Shown here piece by piece: positions 7,314 through 16,625 of a stretch of DNA of 31,372 nt (position 1 is its first letter; each line of letters begins with the position of its first letter). This DNA comes from JBMZCV01 sp049613665 (lineage in GTDB: Bacteria > Bacteroidota > Bacteroidia > Chitinophagales > UBA2359): contig JBMZCV010000048.1 in assembly GCA_049613665.1 (NCBI GenBank), positions 1-31,372 on the forward strand. The letters run 5' to 3'. A program made the translations under genes and the position numbers. Under the pieces are notes generated by a model. The model was given only the letters and a program-made list of their open reading frames with translations, did not search any database and had not been told where the DNA came from.

Positions 7314-9809
7314 TTAGTGTGCAATCATCATTTTTTCAACAGATTTTTCTGTACCGCTAGTCACAACTACAAAGTAATAACCATTTGTGTATTCGCTTAC
7401 ATCAAGTGTTAAGCGTGAATTTGTAGTTTTGAAAGTGTTTACTACTTTGCCTGTTACATCTGTTATTGTAATATTTGATGTAATAGCTTCGCCAGTAAAG
7501 TTTACGGCATGGTTCAATTCTAAAGTAGCCGCATTGCTTGTTGGATTTGGATATAAAGCAGTAGAAAAGTTGTTTCCTTCTGCAAAAATGTCAAAGCCAT
7601 TTGTCGCATTTTTCGCTGGATTAGCAGGTGTTGTAAATGTTGCAGGAGGTAAAACGTAGTTTGTCCAAACGCCATTACATTTTACTTTTACTGACCATTG
7701 GTAATCTGTGTCATATAAAATGCCAGATGTAAAAGTACGAGATGTATTTTGTGTTTCAGGAAAAACCTTTGTATTTCCACCTGTTTTACGGCCTGCCAAT
7801 TGGTAAGCTTCAGCACCTGATACTGCGTTCCAAGAAAGTGTTAATTCTAAAGGTGTAGTGCTATTCAATGTGTATGTCAAGTTAGAAGTTTCACCACAAG
7901 TAGAAGTGCAACCATCGCCTACTGTTACCATTGCAGTAACCATACAATCGTTTGCATCTGTTATTTCTACAGTATAAGAACCAGCACCTAAACCAGTAAG
8001 TGTGCTTCCTGTAGCAGTAGCACCGCCAGCCATCCAAAGGTAGGTATAAGGAGCATTGCCACCTGTTGGGTTTGCCATAGCACTACCATCATTTCCTGCA
8101 CAAGTCATATCCATAGCTGTTGCATTAGCCATGATAGGGTCACTTATCATTACATCACTTGTCATTGTGCTATCGCAGCCAGCCGAGGAAAGCTCAGTAA
8201 CCATATAAGTTCCAGTCATTGAAACAACTGTACCGTCGCTAAGTACATAAACCTCGCCATCACAAAGCATTATTGTTTCTGTCATATCATAAGAAGGAAG
8301 TACAGTAACATTTGTTACAATTGTGCTATCACAACCATCAGAAGCCATCAAAACAGAAGTGTAAGTTCCAGAAGTAGTTACTATCATTCCGTCTGGCAAC
8401 ATATAATCGGCATCATCGCATATAGCCACATCTTCACTTGACGAAGTAGGAACACAAGTAGAACAAGCATTTGCCATATTAGGCGAACCATATAAAGCTG
8501 CACCTGCATACATACCTGCTGCTGTACCAGAAACACCCCAATTAGCCCCTAAAGCATTGTCTGTTGTCACATCGCAAAGTACCAAAGAAAAGCCATTGCC
8601 ATCTGGCTCAGTTGGCCAGTCGCCTGCATCGTCATAAGGTACTTCATCAACGATAGCACCAGCAACATCAAATAACGTTACTGTTTCTCCGCTATTTCCT
8701 AAGCCGCCGCCAGTCCATTCCATAGCCATTACGCCAAAAGTGTTCATCATATTTGAAGCACTATAAGCTGTTACTACATATTCACCTGCCATAATCATAG
8801 TTCCAGCAGGGAAAGTGAAAGTAGCACCTCCCAAAAAGTAGCCAGAAATATCAATATCAGTAGCTCCAGCATTGTGAATTTCGATATATTCTAAAGTATC
8901 TGTACCTGAACCTGCATCGTTATACATGATTTCGGTAATGACAAGTGCACTAGGTGTTTCTAAAACAAATGTAACGCTTTCAGTGGCCATTACATTATTA
9001 GCTAAATCTGCTACATTAGACACCATAAGTGTATAAGGTGTATCATAGCTTAGTGTGCCTGCTACTATTAAAGTTACCATGTTTCCGCTAACCATAGCAC
9101 TCGAAAATGTTCCACCCGAATAGTTTGCTAAATCTGCACCAGAAACTGGATCAATATCTTCAGAGAAAGTAACGATAATTGTTGTGGCATCACTAGCATC
9201 AGCTTCTACAATAAAAGGAGGGTTTACATCACTACATTGATTTGCCATAGCAGGCGAAGCGAAAAGTGTTGTTCCTGAACCTACTGGATATTCTCCTGCA
9301 TTGGTATTTGCTAAAATCCAGTTTGCAGGGTCATTGTTGTCAGCCATTACATCACATAAAATCAAAGATGGGCCATCGCCATCAGCATCTGTTGGCCAGC
9401 CGCCACCATCGTCATAACGTACTGTATCCATTACTGCACCTGCTGCATCATATAAAGCAATACCTTCGCCACTATTTGAAAGACTACCTGCGGCATCATA
9501 GGTAGTAATGCCGAATATATCATTCATTAAAGTAGGGTTTCCTGCTACTACTGCATATTCGCTTGCCGCTAGCATTTCTCCAGCAGGAAATGTGAAGGTT
9601 ATTCCTGCAAAAGAATATCCAGAAAGGTCTATTGTTGCCGCACCTTTATTGTATATTTCGACATACTCCAGTTGGTCTGTGCCTGAACCTGCGTCGTTAT
9701 ACATGATTTCGGTAATAACAAGGTCGCTTTCAGCTTGTGCGTTAGCTTTTTCGCTTTGCCCAAAGCATAGAGCAAAACATAACACGAAAAGTAATGATTT
9801 AAAATTCAT
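7314..9809 (-). CDS. Secreted lamin-tail / T9SS-sorted surface protein (831 aa)
   Basis: Domains in order: signal peptide (1-25, ending ANAQA); lamin-tail domain 1 (29-190, LVITEIMYNDAGSGTD, then an EYVEIYN strand); a SbsA/Ig-like domain (197-284, IIVTFSEDIDPVSG); lamin-tail domain 2 (288-448, closely similar to the first); two short CDG...GCDST repeats (455-560); a SprB-type repeat (562-632, GGNAPYTYLWMAGG); a fibronectin III-like domain (641-728); and a T9SS type A sorting domain (about 745-831, ALYPNPTSNA with GYYFVVV near the end). It should cross the outer membrane by T9SS and lose the C-terminal domain. It is acidic and unusually rich in Met, Ala and Thr. The role is likely adhesive or structural, which is inference. 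It is a single-gene unit with its own terminator. Confidence 0.93.
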   Translation of the reverse strand: MNFKSLLFVLCFALCFGQSEKANAQAESDLVITEIMYNDAGSGTDQLEYVEIYNKGAATIDLSGYSFAGITFTFPAGEMLAASEYAVVAGNPTLMNDIFGITTYDAAGSLSNSGEGIALYDAAGAVMDTVRYDDGGGWPTDADGDGPSLILCDVMADNNDPANWILANTNAGEYPVGSGTTLFASPAMANQCSDVNPPFIVEADASDATTIIVTFSEDIDPVSGADLANYSGGTFSSAMVSGNMVTLIVAGTLSYDTPYTLMVSNVADLANNVMATESVTFVLETPSALVITEIMYNDAGSGTDTLEYIEIHNAGATDIDISGYFLGGATFTFPAGTMIMAGEYVVTAYSASNMMNTFGVMAMEWTGGGLGNSGETVTLFDVAGAIVDEVPYDDAGDWPTEPDGNGFSLVLCDVTTDNALGANWGVSGTAAGMYAGAALYGSPNMANACSTCVPTSSSEDVAICDDADYMLPDGMIVTTSGTYTSVLMASDGCDSTIVTNVTVLPSYDMTETIMLCDGEVYVLSDGTVVSMTGTYMVTELSSAGCDSTMTSDVMISDPIMANATAMDMTCAGNDGSAMANPTGGNAPYTYLWMAGGATATGSTLTGLGAGSYTVEITDANDCMVTAMVTVGDGCTSTCGETSNLTYTLNSTTPLELTLSWNAVSGAEAYQLAGRKTGGNTKVFPETQNTSRTFTSGILYDTDYQWSVKVKCNGVWTNYVLPPATFTTPANPAKNATNGFDIFAEGNNFSTALYPNPTSNAATLELNHAVNFTGEAITSNITITDVTGKVVNTFKTTNSRLTLDVSEYTNGYYFVVVTSGTEKSVEKMMIAH
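8895..9725 (-). repeat. Intragenic direct repeat encoding the two lamin-tail domains
   Basis: The starts of the two lamin-tail domains are nearly identical in DNA. The segment around 8901-8945 and the one around 9679-9723 share long blocks such as CCTGAACCTGC and CGTTATACATGATTTCGGTAA. This indicates domain duplication inside the gene. It is a possible site of copy-number change by recombination. Confidence 0.75.
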
Positions 9810-10168
9810 CGTACTTTAATTGTTTTTTAGAATGTTTTAAGAAAAAAATATATGTAATTAATTATTTTTAAGATGATTAGAAATAAAAAAAGGCAACAAA
9901 AGTAAATATTTGTTTTTCATTTCTAAAAAGGCAATGGAAACATTGAATTGAATGAGTTGTTGTAGCAGTGGCTAAATTACGACTTTTTTTTGATTTTTTT
10001 TAATATGTACTAAAATATAATAATTTTATAATTATTTTGTAATCTTTTTTTAATGAGCTTCTTTTGTTTTCTAAAAAAACATTTTAGAAGTCGTTTAGAT
10101 TCTATTCTGCTTAAAAAAAATATTAGCTTGAGTTAAAACTCAGTTTTTTCAGAATCAAAAATAAAATA
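9810..10168. other. Non-coding gap upstream of the lamin-tail gene
   Basis: This gap is AT-rich with no credible gene. On the minus strand TACTTTTG (9897-9904) fits the -7 consensus and could drive the lamin-tail gene with a leader near 80 nt; no -33 TTTG is seen. Near 10133-10146 a small palindrome (TGAGTTAAAACTCA) may contribute to ending the ABC transporter transcript, but it lacks a clear U-tract on the minus strand. Confidence 0.4.
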
Positions 10169-11995
10169 CTAAAAAGCCTGTAAATCTACCAATTTTTTAT
10201 ACATGCTTTTTGTTTGCAAAAGCGATTTATGTGTGCCTTGTTCTAGGATTTCGCCATCTTTCAATACCAAAATTTTATCGGCTGCCTGAATAGTCGAAAG
10301 CCGATGAGCAATCACGATAGAAGTGCGATTTTGCATGAGTTTATGCAAAGCATCTTGCACCAATTTTTCGGAAGCAGAATCTAAGGAAGAAGTTGCTTCA
10401 TCTAAAATGAGAATAGGTGGATTTTTCAAAACAGCTCTCGCTATCGTCAGTCTTTGTCGCTCGCCACCGCTCAACTTGTGGCCTCTATCGCCAATAATGG
10501 TATCGTAATTGTTTTCTAATTGCATGATAAAATCATGTGCATTGGCCACTTTGGCAGCCTGAATGATTTGCTCTCGGCTGACATTTTCTTTCTCTAAGCC
10601 AAAAGCGATATTATTCAAAACTGTATCGTGAAATAAAATGGGTTCTTGCGTTACGATTCCCATGAGCTTTCGCAATTTTTGCAAATCATATTGTTTAATA
10701 TTTATTCCATCGAGCAAAATTTCGCCTTTTGTCACATCATAAAAACGCACTAATAAATCGGCTAAAGTTGTTTTTCCTGCTCCAGAATTGCCTACTAAAG
10801 CTAACATTTCGCCTTTTTTTAGCTCAAAATTGATGTTTTTCAATACATTTTGCTCTTTTTCATAAGCGAAAAACACTTTGCAGAAAGCTATTTTTTCTTT
10901 AAAATCTGAAATAGTAATCGCTTTTTCAGCATTTTTCACTTCAATATCTGCTTCTAACAAATTGTTTATTCTTTCGAGAGAAGCCAAACCTTTTTGAATA
11001 TTGTAAAAAGCGGTAGAAAACTGTTTGGCTGGCGGTATGATTTGCGAAAAAACCACCATAAACAAAATAAATGTTTCCGCTTCCAAAGCAATCGTTTGAC
11101 TCAATACCATTCTGCCACCGATATATAATACAATCACGACAACGACAATGCTCAAAAGCTCCGACAAAGGCGACGACAAACTTCTGCGTCTCACAATGCT
11201 TGTCATCATATTTTTATGTTTTTCATTTTGCATATCAAAGCTGTTTTGCTGCGTTTTTTGAGCGTTGAAAGCCTTGATAATGCGAAGTCCCGACAAGGTT
11301 TCATCGATGATAGACATAATAGAAGCTAGATAATTTTGAGCTTTATGGGATTTACTTTTGAGCGTTTTGCCGATATTGCCGATAATAATACCTGTGATGG
11401 GCAAAATGAGCAAGACAAAAAGGCTCAATTGTGGGCTAATGATAATCATTGTGATAAGATAGGTCAAAATCGTGATAGGTTCACGCACCGTAGCTTCCAA
11501 AACGCTCATAATACTCAACTCAATTTCTTGCACATCGACACTTAGGCGTGTGATGGTATCACCTTTTCGTTTTTCGGAAAAATAAGATACCGACAGCTTC
11601 GTAATTTTCTCGAAAACTTGCTTTCTGATGTCATACACTACGCCATTTCTGACAGCCGCCATTGCATACAAAGCCGTATATCGAAATAGGTTTTTGAGAA
11701 AAAACACAACGACAACCCACATACATACAAATAGTAAAGCATCAATTTTGCCATACTGCACAATGATATTGCTCAAGGTATAGTTGAACAATTCCATGAG
11801 ATAATTTGCGGAGTAGCTAAATGTTGGCTCAGTAAGCATCAAATCTTGCGTATCGAAAAGCAGTCGCAGGAAAGGCAAAATCATGGCCAGCGACACTAGC
11901 GAAAATAGCACGGCAAGTATATTGAAAAATATATTGCAAAAAGCCGCAAAGCGATATTTCGCAATATATTGAATAATTTGTTTTATGGAAGACAT
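10169..11995 (-). CDS. MsbA-type ABC exporter, fused permease and ATPase (608 aa)
   Basis: This half-transporter would work as a homodimer. The N-terminal part (about residues 15-330) carries six predicted membrane segments, and the C-terminal part is the nucleotide-binding domain. Walker A is GNSGAGKTT (402-410), the Q-loop Gln is 450, the signature is LSGGERQ (508-514), Walker B is ILILDE (528-533) with the D-loop SSLD just after, and the switch His is 564. MsbA-like proteins flip lipid A-core across the inner membrane. With lpxB and an acyltransferase 6 kb away, that role is attractive, but multidrug or other lipid exporters of this subfamily look alike, so no symbol is given. A minus-strand TAACTTTG (12043-12050) is a possible promoter. 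Confidence 0.93.
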   Translation of the reverse strand: MSSIKQIIQYIAKYRFAAFCNIFFNILAVLFSLVSLAMILPFLRLLFDTQDLMLTEPTFSYSANYLMELFNYTLSNIIVQYGKIDALLFVCMWVVVVFFLKNLFRYTALYAMAAVRNGVVYDIRKQVFEKITKLSVSYFSEKRKGDTITRLSVDVQEIELSIMSVLEATVREPITILTYLITMIIISPQLSLFVLLILPITGIIIGNIGKTLKSKSHKAQNYLASIMSIIDETLSGLRIIKAFNAQKTQQNSFDMQNEKHKNMMTSIVRRRSLSSPLSELLSIVVVVIVLYIGGRMVLSQTIALEAETFILFMVVFSQIIPPAKQFSTAFYNIQKGLASLERINNLLEADIEVKNAEKAITISDFKEKIAFCKVFFAYEKEQNVLKNINFELKKGEMLALVGNSGAGKTTLADLLVRFYDVTKGEILLDGINIKQYDLQKLRKLMGIVTQEPILFHDTVLNNIAFGLEKENVSREQIIQAAKVANAHDFIMQLENNYDTIIGDRGHKLSGGERQRLTIARAVLKNPPILILDEATSSLDSASEKLVQDALHKLMQNRTSIVIAHRLSTIQAADKILVLKDGEILEQGTHKSLLQTKSMYKKLVDLQAF

Positions 11996-12017
11996 ATATT
12001 TTTATTGATTTTTGGGC

Positions 12018-12065
12018 AAAAAAAAACTGCTAGAAACGACTGCAAAGTTACAGTATTTCTAGCAG
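12018..12065 (-). terminator. Terminator of the 523-aa gene, overlapping a -7 element for the ABC exporter
   Basis: CTGCTAGAAA (12027-12036) pairs with TTTCTAGCAG (12056-12065). On the minus strand the hairpin is followed by nine T (12018-12026), as expected for the gene ending at 12086. The loop contains TAACTTTG on the minus strand (12043-12050), matching TAnnTTTG, about 50 nt before the exporter start. Terminator and downstream promoter therefore appear to overlap. The -33 half is not recognisable. Confidence 0.65.
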
Positions 12066-12085
12066 AAAGTAGTTTTGTTCTTTTT

Positions 12086-13657
12086 TTAGTTCAAATACAT
12101 TTCAACCTTTCCAATCAGCCATTCCGAGTCGACGGCATCTTTTCTTCTTTCAATTTTATCTTTGAACTCTGTCAAAATCAGGCTATCATTTTGTTTTGCA
12201 GCTTCTGACAACTCTTTTACATAAACCAAAAAACGCTTGTGTCTTTCAAATAAAGCTACATTTTTTTTTGCTTCATTATTGGTGAGGTAGGTGCGAAAAC
12301 GATTAATATATTTTTCCAACGTTTCATAATCAGCTATTTCAAATATCGATTTTATGAGTAAACGGTAGCTATCCGTTTTGAAAAAATAATTGGGCATTTG
12401 TTTTGTTTTTTCACTTTCTTTCAACAGTAGCTCAATTACTTTTTCATATTCTTTTTTAGCAAAAGACAACTTGGCATAAGCATAATTGGTAATAATATTT
12501 CTATTTTCTTTTACTACCTTAAAAATATGATTTTCCACAAAAAGCTCTAAACGCTCATAAAAACCTGCATTTAACATTTTTAGAATAATATTTCGCATCA
12601 AATTTACCGAAATTTCGGTAATCATATCATGTTTTAGTTGCAATTCATACAAATCAAACAAACTATGGAGATATTCCTGCTTTTTTGCTATCAATATAGT
12701 TTGCTCTACTTCGCTAAGTGAAAATTTATCTCTTTTTAGTCGATAATCTATTTTGTTGATTTTCCAAGTTAAGCAGTTTTGGGCATAGGCCAATAAGTTT
12801 TGCTGTACTGTTGGCGTGAAAATTTCAAAATTCTTTAACTTTTTATTTTTTTTGTAGTCTGCAAACAAAAAAGATATATAAGTTTCATAATACCTTTTTT
12901 GGTTACCTTCCCAATTATTTAGCATTTCATATACCTTATAATAGACTTCAATAATAGTTTCTCTAAAAATATTTTGCTGTGGCAATGTTTGTAAGATGAC
13001 ACTCAAAGGTTTGAAATATATGGTATTATAATGTGTTGGCTTTTTATGATTGTTAATCGCTACATTCATAAAATGACAATAATAATTCAGTTGTTGGCTC
13101 AAAAAGTAAGCTTCCGAATAGTACAAAGATTTATTTAAATGAATAATTTGTTCTTTTCTAAAAGCCTCATGGCCAATAAGCATCGCATGTAATTTGTGAG
13201 CATAATGATAATTTATAATATCAATATTTTTTTCTCGCCATTTCTTTTCTAAACGATATTTAATTTTTCCTTGCGTTTCTATAAAAAAATGTTCCGCATT
13301 ACTTTTAGATTTGAAAAAACCTAAAAGCGATAATAAGGCTTGAATTTCGTTTTCGCTTTCTTGCAACTCACAATCCACAATAAACTGTAAAATTGCTTGC
13401 TTAATAATAGTTAGTCGTTTGTTGAGTTGTTTATCTGTTTCTGTTGCAATACTTGGCACGAAAGCATATAGCTTCTCTTTATTGAAATGGCTATTTTTCG
13501 ATAATATGCTCATTATATAATCAAAAATTTGCCAATTAATCTCACTTTGCTTTTTATTAATATTTTGCAACTGATAAAGCATGTTTGCTTTAAGGCTTTT
13601 TATCTGCTTTTTGCTTAATAATTGGAGTAAACGATAAGCATCATTTGTCACTGTCAT
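12086..13657 (-). CDS. Helical hypothetical protein (523 aa), paralogue of the 529-2115 product
   Basis: Predicted soluble and almost wholly helical, with no signal peptide. It aligns end to end with the 528-aa protein at the left of the window. Shared elements include NKKQSEINWQIFDYI against NTKQSHINHQIFVYI near residue 34, RLEKKW (135-140) followed by INYHYA, LYYSEAYFL, NLMRNI, the RFRTYLTNNEAKKN stretch and DSEWL near the C-terminus. No domain is recognised; the periodicity would suit a TPR or other solenoid repeat. The two genes are in inverted orientation about 10 kb apart. A hairpin lies just upstream (13690-13732). Function unknown. Confidence 0.85.
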   Translation of the reverse strand: MTVTNDAYRLLQLLSKKQIKSLKANMLYQLQNINKKQSEINWQIFDYIMSILSKNSHFNKEKLYAFVPSIATETDKQLNKRLTIIKQAILQFIVDCELQESENEIQALLSLLGFFKSKSNAEHFFIETQGKIKYRLEKKWREKNIDIINYHYAHKLHAMLIGHEAFRKEQIIHLNKSLYYSEAYFLSQQLNYYCHFMNVAINNHKKPTHYNTIYFKPLSVILQTLPQQNIFRETIIEVYYKVYEMLNNWEGNQKRYYETYISFLFADYKKNKKLKNFEIFTPTVQQNLLAYAQNCLTWKINKIDYRLKRDKFSLSEVEQTILIAKKQEYLHSLFDLYELQLKHDMITEISVNLMRNIILKMLNAGFYERLELFVENHIFKVVKENRNIITNYAYAKLSFAKKEYEKVIELLLKESEKTKQMPNYFFKTDSYRLLIKSIFEIADYETLEKYINRFRTYLTNNEAKKNVALFERHKRFLVYVKELSEAAKQNDSLILTEFKDKIERRKDAVDSEWLIGKVEMYLN

Positions 13658-13689
13658 ATTTTCTTTTAATTTGTTAGTTTTTACAGTTT

Positions 13690-13732
13690 AAAAGTAACGT
13701 TTTTTTTGCTAAAAAAAGCAAATGTTACTTTT
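13690..13732. other. Hairpin upstream of the 523-aa gene
   Basis: AAAAGTAAC (13690-13698) pairs perfectly with GTTACTTTT (13724-13732), with a further TTTGCT/AGCAAA pair inside. It begins 32 nt upstream of the 523-aa start codon and could be an operator-like palindrome or a leader structure for that gene. No function can be assigned. Confidence 0.35.
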
Positions 13733-13883
13733 GGTTGCTCTAAAAAAAAGCAAAATAAAATAAAATATACTTTTATTTTATTTTTATAAATTATTGAAAA
13801 TAAATGCTTTATAACTGCAAACTTGTAAAAAAGCAAGTAATAAGGGGCTAAAAAAAATGTTTTAATTGATATTTGCTAATTTT

Positions 13884-13915
13884 TTTGCTAAACCTTACAT
13901 CTTCCTCTATCTTTG
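13884..13915 (+). promoter_or_regulatory. Bacteroidota promoter for the 417-aa T9SS protein
   Basis: TTTG (13884-13887), exactly 20 nt, then TATCTTTG (13908-13915): a full match to TTTG-N19-21-TAnnTTTG. Transcription should begin near 13921, giving a leader of about 50 nt before the ATG at 13971. Apart from this and the hairpin at 13690, I see nothing in 13658-13970. Confidence 0.8.
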
Positions 13916-13970
13916 TAATTGTAAAAACTTTTAGGATAATGAATATTATTTTAACATTAAAAACTTAATT

Positions 13971-15224
13971 ATGGATATAATAAAACTATTTAAAGCGACT
14001 AGTTTCCTTATCATTTTATCTTTTTTACTTTGTGTAGAAGCGACCTCTCAAACACCCCAATCTATCAAAAATAGCATTTCACTTGAGACTCTATTACAAA
14101 ATGAGCTTTTAGAAACTAAACGCAATCATGCTATTAATATGAATTGGAATATAGCAGAAAAAACTACTTCTTGGTATCCGCTTGAAGATATCAATGGCGA
14201 CTTAATAACAAACTATGCTGTTGTTATTACTCAAAATGATGGTTCAATCATATCATACAATGTTACACTTGAAGATGCTACCATAGATAGCGATGGAAAT
14301 ATTATGTTTGTGATAGGAGAAATAGATTGTGAAGGTGCTGCTTGTGTATATATCTCAACGATTCGTGATGGCGATACAGACTTTCTTACTATTGTTGCTG
14401 CATTAAATCCACCTACTGGCATTATACAAGAAGGAAATGATTTTGATGTATTTGCTCGTATTGCTTTTCTTGTTTCAGATGGCACAACTTATGGCCCTTG
14501 TTCTGATAATCAAGCGTTGCCTCTTAGCTATCAATGTTGCAATACAGCAGAAGAATGCTTTGAATTAATTGCAACAAATCATGATATTTTAGTCAATAAA
14601 ATTGATTTAGAAGTATTTGGCATTACACAAACTGTTTGCAACTTTTCGAATACACCTGCTAGTTATGTAAAGAATAATTGGAGTTTAGAAGAAGAAAATA
14701 TCGCATCTGACTATCAACTCAATGGCAATACTCAGGCTTATGAATACAGCAAATTAGTCGTTGAAAATAATGCTTCGACTGATAGCACTTCTACAAATGA
14801 TATTTCATTCAATTATCGAGTACAAGTTTCTTACTCACACTTTGATGCGCCTAATACTACATTAAGTTATCCGAGTAATAATAGCGTAAGTAGTTGTAAT
14901 GCTAACAGCTTAACTTATATATCTGATGGGTCTGCCAAAAACTTTTCTACGGAAGAGACACCTTTATTATCTAAAGTGTTTCCTAATCCATGTCAAAATT
15001 ATATGAATATAGCCTATACATTAGCTAATGATAGCGAAATATCTATACATATTTATGATATTTTGGGTAAGCAAGTTTCTACTATAAGCAGCAATGAATA
15101 TCAAATGGCTGGCAAACAACATATAGCAATAGATATGAGTCATTTGCCAAATGGAATTTATGTGTGTCGAATGTCACAAAGCAATGGAGAGGTAGCTAAT
15201 CAGCGTTTCATAAAAATAGAATAG
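13971..15224 (+). CDS. T9SS-sorted secreted protein with cysteine-rich centre (417 aa)
   Basis: The signal peptide covers about residues 1-27 (SFLIILSFLLCVEATSQ). The C-terminal 84 residues (334-417) are a T9SS type A sorting domain: KVFPNPCQNYMNIAYTL, the IHIYDILGKQV strand and LPNGIYVCRM. The middle is not a family I recognise. It carries clustered cysteines, including IDCEGAACVY, PCSDN and QCCNTAEECFEL, suggesting disulphides after export. The protein should be secreted across the outer membrane and anchored or released. It has a clear promoter of its own and heads a plus-strand run of exported proteins. Export is confidently assigned; function is unknown. Confidence 0.85.
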   Translation: MDIIKLFKATSFLIILSFLLCVEATSQTPQSIKNSISLETLLQNELLETKRNHAINMNWNIAEKTTSWYPLEDINGDLITNYAVVITQNDGSIISYNVTLEDATIDSDGNIMFVIGEIDCEGAACVYISTIRDGDTDFLTIVAALNPPTGIIQEGNDFDVFARIAFLVSDGTTYGPCSDNQALPLSYQCCNTAEECFELIATNHDILVNKIDLEVFGITQTVCNFSNTPASYVKNNWSLEEENIASDYQLNGNTQAYEYSKLVVENNASTDSTSTNDISFNYRVQVSYSHFDAPNTTLSYPSNNSVSSCNANSLTYISDGSAKNFSTEETPLLSKVFPNPCQNYMNIAYTLANDSEISIHIYDILGKQVSTISSNEYQMAGKQHIAIDMSHLPNGIYVCRMSQSNGEVANQRFIKIE

Positions 15225-15250
15225 CTTTAGATAGTTTTTACAAACGAAGT

Positions 15251-15290
15251 CTTGCAACAAATAGTAAGTCATTGGGGACTTACTAGCAAG
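15251..15290 (+). other. Nested hairpin after the 417-aa gene
   Basis: AGTAAGTC (15263-15270) pairs with GACTTACT (15277-15284), and the outer CTTGC (15251-15255) pairs with GCAAG (15286-15290). It lies 27 nt past the stop, where a terminator is expected, but no T-run follows on the plus strand. It may be an RNA 3' end structure instead. Confidence 0.4.
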
Positions 15291-15320
15291 GCTTTAAAAA
15301 AGTAATTAGTATAGAAAAAA

Positions 15321-15582
15321 CTGCTATAAAACAAATTTGGCGATTCGGATTTATAGTAGTTCCATATAAAAAACCTTACTTTTTAATTTGTTTGATGTCA
15401 TCATCAAAAAAAATAGCTTGCAAAACAATGTTTATTTTAGCAAGAACGGCTTTACTATGCCTATTTTTTTAGAAACACAAAATAAACTTGTGAATAACTG
15501 GACGTGAAGATAAACATTTTTTTAAAAGAAAAGCAATTCTATATATTTATTTTCATTTTTTTCTTTAATCAAAAAATTTATT
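15321..15582. repeat. Conserved structured intergenic block, copy 1
   Basis: First of three similar blocks (the others start at 16626 and 17919), running up to the start codon of the gene at 15583. It opens with a hairpin: CTGCTATAAA (15321-15330) and TTTATAGTAG (15350-15359) around a 19-nt loop that is identical in all copies (includes TTTGGCGATTCGG). A second stem follows, CTTGCAAAA with TTTTAGCAAG (about 15417-15442), whose arms are kept while the loop differs from copies 2 and 3. Then comes a stretch ending in seven T (about 15464-15470). No plus-strand promoter was recognised. Most divergent copy. Confidence 0.8.
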
Positions 15583-16581
15583 ATGCTAAAAAAAATACTA
15601 TTATTTAGCCTAACACTTTCTTTATGGTTAAGTTTATATGGAGAAAAACCTAGAGAAGACGATACATTACTAGCTTACAATTTTGCATTTAGCGATTGCG
15701 GCGATTGTGTTTTGAATGTCGATAATCCAAGTATTTTTACAACTTCGCCTTTTGATCCTTTAACCATTATGCTCGCTACAGGTGCTTCGCTTACTGGCAG
15801 TCAATGTTCAAATATCAACCCAGAAGCTATCAGCCAAGTTTGGAGCTATGGCGATGACATCACAGGCACTAGTGTACTTCATATTTATTCGCAACCAGGC
15901 ACTTACCAGGTTTGTGTAACATATTATGTTGAAGCAAATAATGAACCTCTTTGTTCTAAAACAGCATGTAGCCTTCTTCAAATTGGTACGCTATCAGAAG
16001 ATTGTGATGCTTGCAACTTGAATGTCGCTAGTCCAAGTGTCAGTTTAGCTTCGCCTTTTGATCCGCTAACAGTTGTTTTCACATCTGGCACTTCTATCAA
16101 TGCAAGTCAATGTCAAGTTGTCAGTCAAATATGGAGCTATGGCGATGGTACAACAGGTTCTAGTAATATTCATACTTATTTGGAAGCAGGTACTTACCAA
16201 GTTTGTCTGACATATAATGCTGAAACTAATGGTCATAGGCTTTCATGTTCTGAAATAGCTTGTAATTCTATTCAAATTGGTGCTGGAAAAAATGCTATTT
16301 CAACCATACCAGCTAATACATCTATTACCAACTATCCGAATCCTTGTACTACTTCAACAACTATTGAATATCAATTGAAAGCAGAAGAGAGCGTCAGTTT
16401 AATGGTTTATGACAAATCTGGTCGATTAGTGGAAGCTTTGGTACAAAATGAAAGGCAAACGAAAGGAATTCATAAGCAAAATTTCGACACTAAACATTTG
16501 CCAACAGGTATATATTTTTATCAGTTGCTAACCAATACACAGCACCTAAGTAGTGGGATTATTAAAACAGCCGCTCACTAA
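15583..16581 (+). CDS. T9SS-sorted protein with two six-cysteine PKD-like modules (332 aa)
   Basis: Signal peptide-like N-terminus (1-20), then two PKD-like modules (37-135 and 139-233) and a T9SS type A sorting domain (249-332, TNYPNPCTTS, LMVYDKSGRLV, LPTGIYFYQL). Each module carries the PKD signature region (WSYGDGTTGSS, then HTY and AGTYQVCLTY) and six cysteines with matching spacing: 39, 42, 75, 111, 124, 129 and 141, 144, 177, 208, 222, 227. The pattern is C-x2-C-x32-C-x30/35-C-x12/13-C-x4-C, probably disulphide-linked. PKD folds usually act as spacers or in binding. It is a tandem duplicate of the next gene; this copy has an extra segment between signal peptide and module 1 (about residues 20-35). 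Exported; ligand unknown. Confidence 0.9.
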   Translation: MLKKILLFSLTLSLWLSLYGEKPREDDTLLAYNFAFSDCGDCVLNVDNPSIFTTSPFDPLTIMLATGASLTGSQCSNINPEAISQVWSYGDDITGTSVLHIYSQPGTYQVCVTYYVEANNEPLCSKTACSLLQIGTLSEDCDACNLNVASPSVSLASPFDPLTVVFTSGTSINASQCQVVSQIWSYGDGTTGSSNIHTYLEAGTYQVCLTYNAETNGHRLSCSEIACNSIQIGAGKNAISTIPANTSITNYPNPCTTSTTIEYQLKAEESVSLMVYDKSGRLVEALVQNERQTKGIHKQNFDTKHLPTGIYFYQLLTNTQHLSSGIIKTAAH

Positions 16582-16625
16582 ACTAGCAAAAACTTATTGT
16601 TATAAAAAACAATTAAAATAAAAAG

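Noticed and set aside
9508..9819. 103-aa plus-strand ORF opposite the lamin-tail gene
   Set aside because: It is a shadow of a gene with clear domains on the other strand and has no export signal, promoter or family.
529..13657. The inverted paralogues as arms of an invertible 10-kb segment
   Set aside because: Protein similarity is only moderate and I see no long identical DNA tract, so efficient recombination between them is unlikely.
13726..13733. TACTTTTG as a plus-strand promoter for the 417-aa gene
   Set aside because: It is part of the hairpin at 13690-13732 with wrong -33 spacing, and a full promoter lies closer at 13884-13915.
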